Of a stretch of DNA of 64,000 nucleotides, positions 9,153 to 17,216 are shown piece after piece (the stretch's first letter is position 1; every line of letters starts with the position of its first letter). Made by a program: the position numbers and the translations under genes. The stretch is taken from assembly GCA_048499435.1 (NCBI GenBank), contig JASNZW010000002.1, positions 62,001 through 126,000 on the forward strand, written 5' to 3'. This stretch comes from DAOTWC01 sp048499435. Lineage in GTDB: Bacteria > Chloroflexota > Anaerolineae > Aggregatilineales > Phototrophicaceae. The notes beneath the pieces are model-generated. The model made no database searches. It worked only from the letters and a program-made list of their open reading frames with translations, and was not told the DNA's origin.

Positions 9153-9809
9153 TCAGTCAAAGTCGGTCGGCAGCGCCGGCTGGCGCAGATGCTCGAAAAA
9201 ACGCGCGATCTGCGCCGGCGTCACGCGCCCCAGCGACAGGTCCGCCGGGATTGCGTCCTCGGTGAAGAAGGCCGCCTCGCCGGTTTCGACAAAGGCCGCG
9301 CTGGTCTGCCCGGCGTAGCCGGCTTCCTGCTGGCCGCCGTTGAGCAGCTCGCACAGGAAGAAGATTTTATAAATATGGAAGATGTGCGGCGGGTGGGCGT
9401 GCTGGTTGCGGTCGTAGACGGCCAGCACCTTAACGGCCCGCGTGCGGTAGCCGGTTTCCTCGTAGACCTCGCGCACCGCCGATTCAGACGGCGTATCGCC
9501 GATGTCGGCCCAGCCGCCGGGGATCGTCCAGCGCCCGCCGTCCAGGTTCTCGCGCACCAGCAGCAGGGCGTCGCCGCGAAAGACGACGCCGCGCACGTCC
9601 ACTTTGGGCGTGGTGTGGCCGGCCTGCGCGCTGTACAGGTCAGCGAACAGCGCCGGCGGCGTGCCGCTGTGGGCCGCCAGCATCTCAGCGGCGATCTCCT
9701 GAACCTTGTCGTAGCGCTCGCGGTCGAAGATAGGCGGTTCGTAGCTGAGGCCGGTCTGGGCGATAGCCTGAAGCCGCTGCGCCCAGTCAAGCCAGTTAGG
9801 GACAGTCAT
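9153..9809 (-). CDS. Nudix hydrolase with N-terminal Nudix_N domain
   Basis: A 218-residue hydrolase of nucleoside diphosphates linked to another moiety. Residues 1-50 (WAQRLQAIAQTGLSY...) match the helical N-terminal domain found on a subgroup of ADP-ribose-type Nudix enzymes. The Nudix box GWADIGDTPSESAVREVYEE has the REVYEETGY core intact but Asp instead of Glu at box position 7. ATG 9809 is preceded by AAGGAGG, which rules out the longer upstream frame. Substrate unproven. Confidence 0.88.
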   Translation of the reverse strand: MTVPNWLDWAQRLQAIAQTGLSYEPPIFDRERYDKVQEIAAEMLAAHSGTPPALFADLYSAQAGHTTPKVDVRGVVFRGDALLLVRENLDGGRWTIPGGWADIGDTPSESAVREVYEETGYRTRAVKVLAVYDRNQHAHPPHIFHIYKIFFLCELLNGGQQEAGYAGQTSAAFVETGEAAFFTEDAIPADLSLGRVTPAQIARFFEHLRQPALPTDFD

Positions 9810-9907
9810 GTGCGCGCCTCCTTCCGGGCGCGCCCATGATAACACGCCGGCCCGCGCCTGAGAATACGCGGCCAGGGGCGGCGCCCATCCTCGCCGCTGT
9901 TTACTGT

Positions 9908-10387
9908 TCAGCGTCCTGTCTGAGCAGCGCGCGCTGAATCGTCGCGCGCGTCCACAAGCTCGACCAGCTCGCCGTCGGCGCCGATTTCCAGGCGCTCGTC
10001 GCGCTTGGCCTTGCGCTGGCCGTAGTCGGCGGCCCGCAGCTCGTCCAGGGCGCGCTCCTCAAGGATGCGCTGCAGCTCGCGCGCTACAGCCTGCTGGCGC
10101 GCCTGGCGCTCGCCGGCGGCGGTGTCGGCGATAAACGCCGCGCCCTGTAAGAACAGGCTTGCCGCCCAGCCGATAGTGAGCGTAATGACCCCGCTGGCAA
10201 GCGCCTGGCCGGCGGCGGGGTCGCCGCTGCTTGTGGGCACGATCAGCCAGGCGATGAGCACGAACACCACGAACAGCAGCACGCTGACACCGAACGCCAC
10301 CAGCCGCATCGTGCGTTTGCCGCGGCGCACGCTCTCCTCAACCCGGCGGCCCAGCGCCACGTAATCAATGTCGTCGTACATCGTCAT
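9908..10387 (-). CDS. 2TM-domain membrane protein (third of three)
   Basis: A 159-residue protein with two membrane helices at about 28-50 and 66-95, then a charged cytoplasmic tail. The tail ends in RDERLEIGADGELVELVD, a motif shared with the two upstream genes. Its ATG overlaps the stop of the preceding gene by 4 bases, so translation is coupled. It looks like the 2TM (PF13239-type) family, whose function is unknown. Confidence 0.65.
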   Translation of the reverse strand: MTMYDDIDYVALGRRVEESVRRGKRTMRLVAFGVSVLLFVVFVLIAWLIVPTSSGDPAAGQALASGVITLTIGWAASLFLQGAAFIADTAAGERQARQQAVARELQRILEERALDELRAADYGQRKAKRDERLEIGADGELVELVDARDDSARAAQTGR

Positions 10388-11103
10388 TTAACGCCCCCTT
10401 GCTGGCTCTGTTCGTCCACACCCCAATCGTCATCCACGATCTCAATCAGCTCGCCGTCGTCGCCCAGCTCCAGGCGCGCGCCCGCGCGCTTCTTCTTCTT
10501 GACCGCCGGGGCCGCCCCTGACCAGCGCTCGACTTCGCGCGCGATGTTTTCCTCGTGCGCCAACTGCTGTCGCGCGGAGCTGAAAAAGGTGTCGCTCGCG
10601 TGCGCCCCCAGGCCGATACCCCAGAAGCCCATCACCAGCAGCGGGAAGGGGAACGTAACTGTATCCCGGATGGCAGCCCAGAGAAACCACAGCATCAGGT
10701 TAATGATGACGAAAATCGCCAGGTGTATAGCGAACTCCTGGCGCTCTTTGGTGGCTTTCTCGGCAGCTTTGAAAACGCGCTGATAGTCGCCGGCGTCCGC
10801 GATCGTATCCCAGTCTGGCCCGTAGACACGCGCCATCTGCGCCGCCACGCTGCGTTCCAGCGCGATGAAATACTGCGGCGCTTTGAAGCGCACCTCCAGC
10901 CAGTTAGCGGCCAGGCCCGACCCCCAGGCCAGCATCACCAGCCCCGGCCAGGGGAAGCTGCCGAGGCCGAGCAGCGCCCAGAGCACCCACAGCATCACAT
11001 TCACCAGTATGTAAATGACGGCGTGCGTGGCCAGCTCAGAGCGGGCTTTGTAGTACTTCTCAACGCGCTGACGAATCATTGTAGTGCGGTTTTCCTCGCT
11101 CAT
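10384..11103 (-). CDS. Double 2TM-domain membrane protein
   Basis: A 239-residue protein with two copies of a two-helix module. The first copy covers about 20-75 (HAVIYILVNVMLWVLWALLG), the second about 125-175 (HLAIFVIINLMLWFLWAAI). Each module ends in a short amphipathic segment. The tail carries RLELGDDGELIEIVDDDWG, the same acidic motif as in its neighbours. The internal duplication within an operon of related proteins suggests one membrane complex. No enzymatic motif is visible. Confidence 0.7.
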   Translation of the reverse strand: MSEENRTTMIRQRVEKYYKARSELATHAVIYILVNVMLWVLWALLGLGSFPWPGLVMLAWGSGLAANWLEVRFKAPQYFIALERSVAAQMARVYGPDWDTIADAGDYQRVFKAAEKATKERQEFAIHLAIFVIINLMLWFLWAAIRDTVTFPFPLLVMGFWGIGLGAHASDTFFSSARQQLAHEENIAREVERWSGAAPAVKKKKRAGARLELGDDGELIEIVDDDWGVDEQSQQGGVK

Positions 11104-11106
11104 GGC

Positions 11107-11637
11107 TTATCCCCCTGTTGCGCGGCGGTCGGCCTCGGCCTGGTCCGGGGCCAGCATTTCGATCTCGCCGTCGTCGGTCAGCAGCAGGCGCGTGTGGCTG
11201 CGCTTGGGCTTACCCGGCTGGCCGCGGCGAGCGGCCTCGATTTCACGCTGGAGAGCGCGGTCGCCGGCTTCCTGCACGAAGGCGCTGGCGGCGTGGGCGG
11301 CAAAGACCAGCCCCCACAGCAGCCCGATCAGCGCCAGGTCGCCGGCGTTGGGCAGCGGGCCAAACTGTAACCGCCAGAAAAACGGGTCCAGCAGGAACAC
11401 GAACACCGCCAGCGCGTAACCGCCAAACAGCACCGCGTGGCTGGCGAAGCGCGCCCGCCGGTTGAAGCGCCCGCGCACGCGGGCCACCGCCGCGTCCACG
11501 TCGTCGCCATAGCCGGACGCCTGCGCCGGCTGCGGCGGGATGCTCAGGCGGCGCACGATCACGACCAGCGCCGCGATCAGCACCAGCGCGATGCTGAACA
11601 TGACCAGCGCGCTGATCAGCAGGTTGAATGAAATCAT
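11107..11637 (-). CDS. 2TM-domain membrane protein with N-terminal extra helix
   Basis: First gene of the three-gene 2TM operon, 176 residues. It has an N-terminal helix (NLLISALVMFSIALVLIAAL) and then a 2TM module at about 65-115. The tail contains TRLLLTDDGEIEMLAPD, a weaker version of the shared C-terminal motif. ATG 11637 follows GAGAGG by 8 bases; an in-frame GTG at 11646 is closer to the ribosome binding site and less likely. The next gene begins 3 bases after the stop. Confidence 0.65.
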   Translation of the reverse strand: MISFNLLISALVMFSIALVLIAALVVIVRRLSIPPQPAQASGYGDDVDAAVARVRGRFNRRARFASHAVLFGGYALAVFVFLLDPFFWRLQFGPLPNAGDLALIGLLWGLVFAAHAASAFVQEAGDRALQREIEAARRGQPGKPKRSHTRLLLTDDGEIEMLAPDQAEADRRATGG

Positions 11638-11699
11638 TATGCGCACCTCTCTCCTGTCTGCTATACGCAGCGGAGAGCGTTCAGGTTGTGTGCCGCGCC

Positions 11700-11729
11700 A
11701 AACAAAAAGGGGACATGCGGCATGTCCCC
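11700..11729 (-). terminator. Rho-independent terminator of efp
   Basis: A 9-bp perfect stem GGGGACATG/CATGTCCCC with a 3-base loop (11709-11729), followed on the minus strand by TTTTTGTTT. It lies 35 bases after the EF-P stop codon. Confidence 0.88.
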
Positions 11730-11763
11730 TCGCTGCTGGCGGGCGGCATCAAGCGCCGCCGTG

Positions 11764-12324
11764 TCACACGCGCGTGACGTAGCTGCCGTCCTCGGTCTTG
11801 ACGCGGATCATGTCGCCCACGTTGACGAACATAGGCACTTTGACTTCCAGTCCGGTGTCCACCGTGACGCGCTTGGTCGGGTTGTTGGCGGTGTCGCCGG
11901 CCACCGCGATCTCGCTGTCGGTCACATCGAAGTCGATGGTGGTAGGCAGCTCATAGTCGATAATCTCGCCCTCATAGCTCATGAGCTTGATCTTCAGGTT
12001 GGCGCGCAGGTAGAGCAGGTCATCGCCAAAAACGTCGCGCCGAATCTGCGGCTGCTCATACGTCTCGGTGTCCATGAACGTCAGGAACTCGCCGTCGTCG
12101 AACAGGTACTCGACCTCGTGCGCCTCCACGCGGATATCCTGCACGCGCATCCCGGAGTTGTAGGTTTTCTCGAACTGCGCGCCGCTGCGCATGTTGCGCA
12201 CCAGCACGCGGATGGTGGCGTTGCCGCGCCCCGGCTTGGTGTGCGAGTAGCTGATGACCTTGAAAATGTCACCGTCCTCGGTATACGTCGCTCCCTTGCG
12301 GAGCTGGTTCACGTCAACTGGCAT
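11764..12324 (-). CDS. efp: Translation elongation factor P
   Basis: A 186-residue EF-P, the factor that relieves ribosome stalling at consecutive prolines. The three-domain length is normal and the C-terminal signature (TANNPTKRVTVDTGLEVKVPMFV) is intact. The domain I loop tip reads HTKPGRGNA, placing Arg33 where E. coli EF-P has the beta-lysylated Lys34. A strong intrinsic terminator follows. A -10-like TATACT lies about 45 bases upstream of the start (12368-12373). The gene is monocistronic. Confidence 0.97.
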   Translation of the reverse strand: MPVDVNQLRKGATYTEDGDIFKVISYSHTKPGRGNATIRVLVRNMRSGAQFEKTYNSGMRVQDIRVEAHEVEYLFDDGEFLTFMDTETYEQPQIRRDVFGDDLLYLRANLKIKLMSYEGEIIDYELPTTIDFDVTDSEIAVAGDTANNPTKRVTVDTGLEVKVPMFVNVGDMIRVKTEDGSYVTRV

Positions 12325-12486
12325 GGAGATCTATCCTCAAATGTTCAATTGGCCTGCGTGAGGCGGCAGTATATCAAAAAACCGGCCCGCTGAATACCGC
12401 GCCGTTCGCGGACGTTTCCCGGCGGCGGGTTTGTGTGGTAGGCTTGTGCCTCAGTGACCGACAGACGCTTGCGCTGTGTAAAAACC

Positions 12487-12909
12487 ATGCTGAAACCGAA
12501 CTCGCTGCTGATCGGGCTGGCGCTGCTGGCGCTGGCGGCCTGCGCGCCAGCGCGCCAGCCGCCGCAGCTCGCGGCCACGCCCGGCCCGCCGGTGATCGTG
12601 GGGGAGCGCGTGCGCGTCGCCGGGCTGTTCAGCGCCCAACCGCCGCCCGGCTGGCGCGTGATCACCGGTCCGGCCAGCGGCGCGCCGCAGGTGGTGTTCG
12701 CCCCGCCTGATGGGGCCGCGCTGATCGCGCTGGTGGTGGGCGCGGATTTCGCCGCGCCGGCGCTGCCGGCGGCGGACCGCAGCGCCGCGCGCACGCTGCG
12801 GCTGGACGGCGGCCTGGCGCTGACGGCGGCACTGCGCGCGCCCGCGGCGGCGTGGGCGGCCTACGCGGACGTGTTCGCGCGGGTGATCGAGTCGCTGCGG
12901 GCGGAATAA
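12487..12909 (+). CDS. Small predicted lipoprotein
   Basis: A 140-residue protein. A signal sequence (MLKPNSLLIGLALLALAAC) ends in a lipobox, LAAC, so the mature protein should be lipidated on that Cys and exported. The remaining 120 residues are Ala/Pro-rich with no recognisable domain. They contain a short module, PPPGWRVITGPASGAPQVVF, reminiscent of small secreted beta-rich proteins. An in-frame GTG at 12454 would add 11 residues before the signal; neither start has a clear ribosome binding site. Confidence 0.55.
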   Translation: MLKPNSLLIGLALLALAACAPARQPPQLAATPGPPVIVGERVRVAGLFSAQPPPGWRVITGPASGAPQVVFAPPDGAALIALVVGADFAAPALPAADRSAARTLRLDGGLALTAALRAPAAAWAAYADVFARVIESLRAE

Positions 12910-12943
12910 ATAACAGCAGCCCCGCCAGAATGCGCAGGGCTGC
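12903..12943 (-). terminator. Probable terminator of the 12971-13660 FHA gene
   Basis: A 7-bp stem GCAGCCC (12916-12922) with GGGCTGC (12937-12943) is followed on the minus strand by TGTTATTTATT. It overlaps the 3' end of the convergent lipoprotein gene and has no T-run on the plus strand. Confidence 0.5.
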
Positions 12944-12970
12944 CGGTGTGTGTCGCGATGTGCGGGGCGG

Positions 12971-13660
12971 TCAGCAGGCTGAGAAGAAGCCCAGGCTGTT
13001 GAGAATGTTGGACAGAATGGGGATGTCGTCCCACAGGCACGCCTGGTCCACAATCACCAGGCCGACTGTCGTCGCGCAGCAGCAGAACAGCAGCAGCGCC
13101 ACACAGCCGATCAGCACCCAGCGCATGGTGTTGCGCTGTTCAAACTCGCGCGCCGCGTAAGGGTCATACTCGCCGTAGCCGGTGGGGGCCTGCGGCTGCT
13201 CATACTCGGCAGCGGTCGGCTGGCTGTAGCTGTAGGGCGGCGGGGCGGGCTGCTGCTGGCGCGGCGCGGCGGCCGCGCCCGGCGCGTAGGGGCTGGACGC
13301 GGCGGGCGGCATCTGCCCCGCCAGCTCCGCCGGCGACCTCCCCGGCGCAGACGCGGCGCTTTCGTACACCAGCGTCACCGTCTCGCCCAGGCCGATCAGC
13401 TCGCCGCTGCTCAGCGGCTTGGCCCCCGTGAGGCGCTGCCCGCCGATGAACGTGCCGTTGGTCGAGCCGAGGTCTTCCAGGGTGTAGCCGCCCGCGCCGC
13501 GCGTGAAGCGCATGTGGTGGCGGCTGACCTCCGGGTCGTTAATCACGATATCGTTGGTGATATCGCGCCCAACCGTAATCACGTCCTTATTCAGTTCGTA
13601 AACCTGGTTGGGCTGCGGTCCCCGGCGGACGACCAGCCGAAAGACGTCGCTCCCTTGCAT
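12971..13660 (-). CDS. FHA-domain protein with C-terminal membrane anchor
   Basis: A 229-residue protein. The FHA domain (about 8-100) has VGRDITND, EVSRHHMRF and DLGSTNGTFIGGQRL, all expected phosphothreonine-binding elements. A Pro/Gln/Tyr-rich disordered linker follows (about 105-170). One membrane helix follows near 180-205 (WVLIGCVALLLFCCC), and a short outer tail ends in Cys. The domain would face the cytoplasm. No kinase gene is nearby. Confidence 0.85.
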   Translation of the reverse strand: MQGSDVFRLVVRRGPQPNQVYELNKDVITVGRDITNDIVINDPEVSRHHMRFTRGAGGYTLEDLGSTNGTFIGGQRLTGAKPLSSGELIGLGETVTLVYESAASAPGRSPAELAGQMPPAASSPYAPGAAAAPRQQQPAPPPYSYSQPTAAEYEQPQAPTGYGEYDPYAAREFEQRNTMRWVLIGCVALLLFCCCATTVGLVIVDQACLWDDIPILSNILNSLGFFSAC

Positions 13661-13750
13661 ATCGCTTCCTCCTTAACGCGCCGGCGAATCCCCCCAGCGC
13701 CAGATCATAACACGCCCCCTGCCAGACGGCAATTTTCCCCCGGCGCGGCC

Positions 13751-14494
13751 TTATTCCGCCGGCAGCGCGCGCACGATGCGCTCGTCGGCGGCCTGGTGCA
13801 CCGTACAGCCCGGCGGCACGACCAGGAACTCGTCCGTCGGCCAGTCGCCGGCGAGCAGCATGTTCATCAGGCGGCGGTCGCCGGCCACGCGCTCGAACAC
13901 CCACCCCTCGCGCGCGGCTTTCTGGCGCGCCTGCTGCTCGAACGGCTCCGGGTCGCCCAGGCCGGTGTCAATGAAGGCGGCGCGCGTGTAATGCTGCGAC
14001 CAGCGGCGCAGCTCCTCGATCAGCAGGTCGGCGGTTTCCACGCCGAATTTGGCGACATACTTCTCGTATTCGGCCTCGCTGGCCTCAATGCCCGCCGCGC
14101 CCAGGCCGACGCTGCTGGCCGGGTCCTGGCGCTCCATGTAGTCCACGCTGTACCAGTACGTGCCGGGGTGCTTTTCGAACTCCGCCTGGTAGCGCGCGCG
14201 CGAGCCGAGATAGAGCGTGATACAGTCGTGGGCGCGCGGCAGCACCAGCGGCGTGTGGCGGGTCGTGAGGCCGGCGGTCGCCGCGCCGCACAGGCCGTAG
14301 GCCAGCAGCACAGCGTCGTACTGGCCAGCGGGCAGCGCGTCAATGTGTTCCTGCAGGATCGCGCGCAGGTTTTTCGGGCGGTTGTGCAGCCCCTGCTGCA
14401 GCAGCGTGACGGTGATGGCCTGCGGGCTGGCGGCGGCGGCGGCGTAGACGCTGCGCGCCAGCGCAGTGCACGTCAGCGCGAGAAAATGTTTCAC
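13751..14494 (-). CDS. DUF1638-family protein
   Basis: A 247-residue protein of a family with no assigned reaction, recognised by TCTALAR near the start, YDAVLLAYGLCG, LVLPRAHDCITLYLGSR and the Cys/His-bearing end VVPPGCTVHQ. The conserved Cys and His residues suggest metal or cofactor binding. DUF1638 genes commonly sit beside methyltransferase or corrinoid genes. Here the GTG start overlaps the stop of a homocysteine S-methyltransferase gene by 4 bases, with GGAAGG upstream, so the pair is translationally coupled. Role in methyl transfer is inferred from context only. Confidence 0.78.
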   Translation of the reverse strand: MKHFLALTCTALARSVYAAAAASPQAITVTLLQQGLHNRPKNLRAILQEHIDALPAGQYDAVLLAYGLCGAATAGLTTRHTPLVLPRAHDCITLYLGSRARYQAEFEKHPGTYWYSVDYMERQDPASSVGLGAAGIEASEAEYEKYVAKFGVETADLLIEELRRWSQHYTRAAFIDTGLGDPEPFEQQARQKAAREGWVFERVAGDRRLMNMLLAGDWPTDEFLVVPPGCTVHQAADERIVRALPAE

Positions 14495-15393
14495 GACGCG
14501 CCTTCCGTTTGCAGCGCCCCGGCAATGGCGGCGATATGGTCCGGCGTGCTGCCGCAGCACGCGCCGATGATGCGCGCGCCCGCCGCCCGCGCGCGCCGTG
14601 CGTAGGCGGCCATGTCCGCCGGGGCGGCGTCATAGACAGCGCGCCCGTCCTCCAGGCGCGGGCGGCCCGCGTTCGACTTGGCGACCAGCAGCAGGTCCGG
14701 CTGGGCGGCGCGCATCTTGGCGATCACTTCCTCGATCTCCTGCGGGCCGCCGCCGCAGTTAGCGCCGCCGGCGGCCACGCCCAGCTCAAGCATGACGGCG
14801 GCGGCCTGCTCTGGCCTGACGCCCATCATGGTGCGGCCTTTGGTGTCGAACGTCATGGTCACGACGACCGGCACGCCCGGCGCGGCCTGGCGGCAGGCCG
14901 CCACCGCCGCCCGCACTTCCTCCAGGTCCGACATGGTTTCGATCCACAGCGCGTCCACCCCGCCCGTCGCCAGCGCGGCGGCCTGCTGCGCGAAGGCGTC
15001 CTGCGCGCCTGCCGGCGTGAGCGCGCCCAGCGGCGCGAAAAAGTCGCCCGTCGGGCCGATGCTGCCCGCCACGACGACCGGGTGCGCGGCGCTGTCGGCC
15101 TCGGCGCGCGCCAGGCGGGCCGCCGCCGTGTTGAGCGCGGCGCACTCGGCTTCCAGGTGATGGCGCGCCAGGCGCAGCGGGCTGCCGCCGAAGGTGTTCG
15201 TCAGGATAATCTGCGCCCCGGCCTGAATGTAGCCCCGGTGCACACCGCGGATATGGTCCGGTTGGTCAAGATTCCAGCGCTCCGGGGCGCTGCCCTGGGC
15301 CAGCCCCAGCGCGAACAGCATCGTGCCCATCCCGCCGTCAGCCGTCACCGGGGCGCTGCCCCGGAGCAGTTCTTGAAGCTGCATGCTGTGCAT
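14491..15393 (-). CDS. Homocysteine S-methyltransferase family protein
   Basis: A 300-residue zinc-dependent methyltransferase resembling the first domain of MetH. The three zinc ligands are visible: Cys213 in GGANCGGGP and Cys279-Cys280 in IGACCGSTP. The N-terminal ADGGMGTML and ILTNTFGG are family hallmarks. It would transfer a methyl group to homocysteine, or a related thiol, from a small donor or a corrinoid protein. It lacks the folate, B12 and activation domains of full MetH. It is coupled to the DUF1638 gene, which may supply substrate or partner specificity. Confidence 0.87.
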   Translation of the reverse strand: MHSMQLQELLRGSAPVTADGGMGTMLFALGLAQGSAPERWNLDQPDHIRGVHRGYIQAGAQIILTNTFGGSPLRLARHHLEAECAALNTAAARLARAEADSAAHPVVVAGSIGPTGDFFAPLGALTPAGAQDAFAQQAAALATGGVDALWIETMSDLEEVRAAVAACRQAAPGVPVVVTMTFDTKGRTMMGVRPEQAAAVMLELGVAAGGANCGGGPQEIEEVIAKMRAAQPDLLLVAKSNAGRPRLEDGRAVYDAAPADMAAYARRARAAGARIIGACCGSTPDHIAAIAGALQTEGAS

Positions 15394-15429
15394 CCTTATT
15401 GTGCGCGTGGGCGGCCTGTGGGCGGCGGG

Positions 15430-15891
15430 TTACGAGCCAGCTTCAAGCAGCGTCCACTCGGTTTCCAGCGCGTCATAATAAACAATCACCGTCTCCTCGA
15501 CAAGTTCGCCAGAGGCGGTGTTGAAGTCGGAGTAGCGCACCTCGCTGATCCACGCGCCTTTGGCGACCCAGCGGCGGATCACGACGGCGTTGTCAACCGC
15601 CAGGACAGTGAGCGTGCGGCGCGGGCGCGCGCCGCCGGGGCGGGCGCTGATGGTCTCGCGTAGCCACACGTTGAAACGGTTGTGCGGGTCGCGCTGGAGC
15701 ATCTTGGCGATGCAGAACGGCTCGTTAATCGGCGTTTCGTTCTGCGGGTCAATCTTGAACGACACCAGCCCGGAGATGCTGAAAACGCCAGTAACCGGCT
15801 CGCCGTCGAGTTCAAGCACGAATTCGTTGGCGACCAGGCTGTCAAGTGAGCGGACGCTGTTCACCAGCGCGGGCAAAGGTTGTTTTGTCAT
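15430..15891 (-). CDS. Orphan phage tail-tube (gp19-like) protein
   Basis: A 153-residue protein. N-terminal VANEFVLELDGEPVTGVFSISGL resembles the opening beta-hairpin of T4 gp19-type tube proteins. The end, VVIRRWVAKGAWISEVRYS then TASGELVEETVIVYYDALE, follows their usual closing pattern (arginine-tryptophan, AW, D-N, E-x-x-IET-x-x-x-x-HE). Such proteins form inner tubes of contractile tails and injection systems. No sheath, baseplate or other tail gene is nearby. The start at ATG 15891 has GGGGAG upstream. The fold assignment is a pattern match, not certain. Confidence 0.5.
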   Translation of the reverse strand: MTKQPLPALVNSVRSLDSLVANEFVLELDGEPVTGVFSISGLVSFKIDPQNETPINEPFCIAKMLQRDPHNRFNVWLRETISARPGGARPRRTLTVLAVDNAVVIRRWVAKGAWISEVRYSDFNTASGELVEETVIVYYDALETEWTLLEAGS

Positions 15892-16005
15892 CTGTCTTTC
15901 TCCCCTGGCTAAAACCGGCGCAGTTGCGACAGTTTATTATTATAGCCGCAATTCAGCGCGGCTGCCTGCCGCCAACCGGCGCTGTACGGCGCGCGCGGCC
16001 GCCGC

Positions 16006-16011
16006 TATAAT
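16006..16011 (+). promoter_or_regulatory. -10 element (TATAAT) upstream of the TPR-protein gene
   Basis: A perfect TATAAT hexamer 40 bases before the ATG at 16052. No good -35 is visible. Similar lone TATAAT or TACAAT boxes recur 25-50 bases upstream of several genes in this window. Confidence 0.45.
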
Positions 16012-16051
16012 GGCCGCCTGGAACACAGGCAAGGCCGACGACGGAGCAGCT

Positions 16052-17170
16052 ATGACTTCACCGGACGACACCCAGCCGCGCGCGCTGTTCAGGGTTGAAC
16101 AGCAGGGCGAACCGCCGCTGATCGCGCCCCCAACCGACGATAACCAGCCGGCCAGCGGGCCGGGCTGCCTGGTGCTGGGCGTGGTGGGCGCGGTTATGCT
16201 GGGCTGCGCGCTGCTGGTGGCGCTGATGGCCGGGGCCGCCGGCTGGACCAGCGGCCAGCAGATCGCCCGCGCCAACGCCACCGCCACCCAGCACGCCCAG
16301 ATCGCTGACCAGCTCGACCGCATCCCCGGCGACATCGCCAGCGGCAACGTCGTGATGCTGGAGGCGCGCCTGCGCTTCCTGGCGACGCTCACGCCGGGCG
16401 TGGCCGGCATCCCGGAGCTGCTGCAAACCGCGACTGCCGTCGCCAGCCAGCTTCAGCCCACCGCCACCGCTACCGCCACGTCCACGCCGCCGCCCACCGC
16501 CACCGCCGCCGCGCCGGCCGCTGAAGCCCCGTCCACGCTGGCCAGCGGCGGCTTCGACAAGGCCGCCCTGCTGGAGCAGGCGCGGAGCGCGGTCACGCTG
16601 GCGCAGTACGAGAGCGGCATCGACCTGCTGGACGCGCTGATCGCGCTGGACCCTGCCTATGAGCGCCCGACCGTGAACGCGCTCATGCTGGAGGCGCTGC
16701 GCAGCCGCGCCCTGATCCTGTTCCGCACCGGCACTAACCTGGCTGAGGCCATCGTGCTGACCGACCGCGCCGAGGATTTCGGCCTTGCGGGGCAGGATGA
16801 TCTGCGCTTTGAGCGCGAAGTCGCCGCGCTGTACCTGAGCGCTAAAAGCGCCAGCGGCGCTAACTACGGCGCGGCGGTGCAGGCGCTTCAGCGCGTGCTG
16901 GACCTGTCACCCAATTACCTGGACGCGCGCCAGCTTCTGTTCCGGCTGCACGCCAGCCAGGGCGATTTCTGGGCGGCGCAGAACGAGTACTGCCCGGCGG
17001 TCGGCCCTTACAGCAGCGCGCTCGCTGTGCTGAACGACGCCAGCGTGGCGGCGCGGCGCGCCAACGCCGAGATGCTGTGCGCCCAGGCGACGCCGGTCGG
17101 CCTGCCGGCGGACGCCACCGGCCAGCCAGACGGCCAGCCGATCGCGCCGGTGGGCGTGCCCGGCGGCTAA
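16052..17170 (+). CDS. Membrane-anchored TPR-like protein
   Basis: A 372-residue protein. The N-terminal 40 residues are cytoplasmic, a single helix follows at about 42-68 (GCLVLGVVGAVMLGCALLVA), then a coiled segment and a Thr/Ala/Pro linker (TATATATSTPPPTATAAA). The C-terminal part from about 165 has helical repeats of TPR type, including YGAAVQALQRVLDLSPNYL. It probably scaffolds proteins at the outer face of the membrane. The start at 16052 has GGAG 5 bases upstream. No catalytic motif is seen. Confidence 0.65.
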   Translation: MTSPDDTQPRALFRVEQQGEPPLIAPPTDDNQPASGPGCLVLGVVGAVMLGCALLVALMAGAAGWTSGQQIARANATATQHAQIADQLDRIPGDIASGNVVMLEARLRFLATLTPGVAGIPELLQTATAVASQLQPTATATATSTPPPTATAAAPAAEAPSTLASGGFDKAALLEQARSAVTLAQYESGIDLLDALIALDPAYERPTVNALMLEALRSRALILFRTGTNLAEAIVLTDRAEDFGLAGQDDLRFEREVAALYLSAKSASGANYGAAVQALQRVLDLSPNYLDARQLLFRLHASQGDFWAAQNEYCPAVGPYSSALAVLNDASVAARRANAEMLCAQATPVGLPADATGQPDGQPIAPVGVPGG

Positions 17171-17216
17171 CCGCTCTCACAGCACCCTCATACAGGGTTA
17201 ACTTTTATCTTATGCG

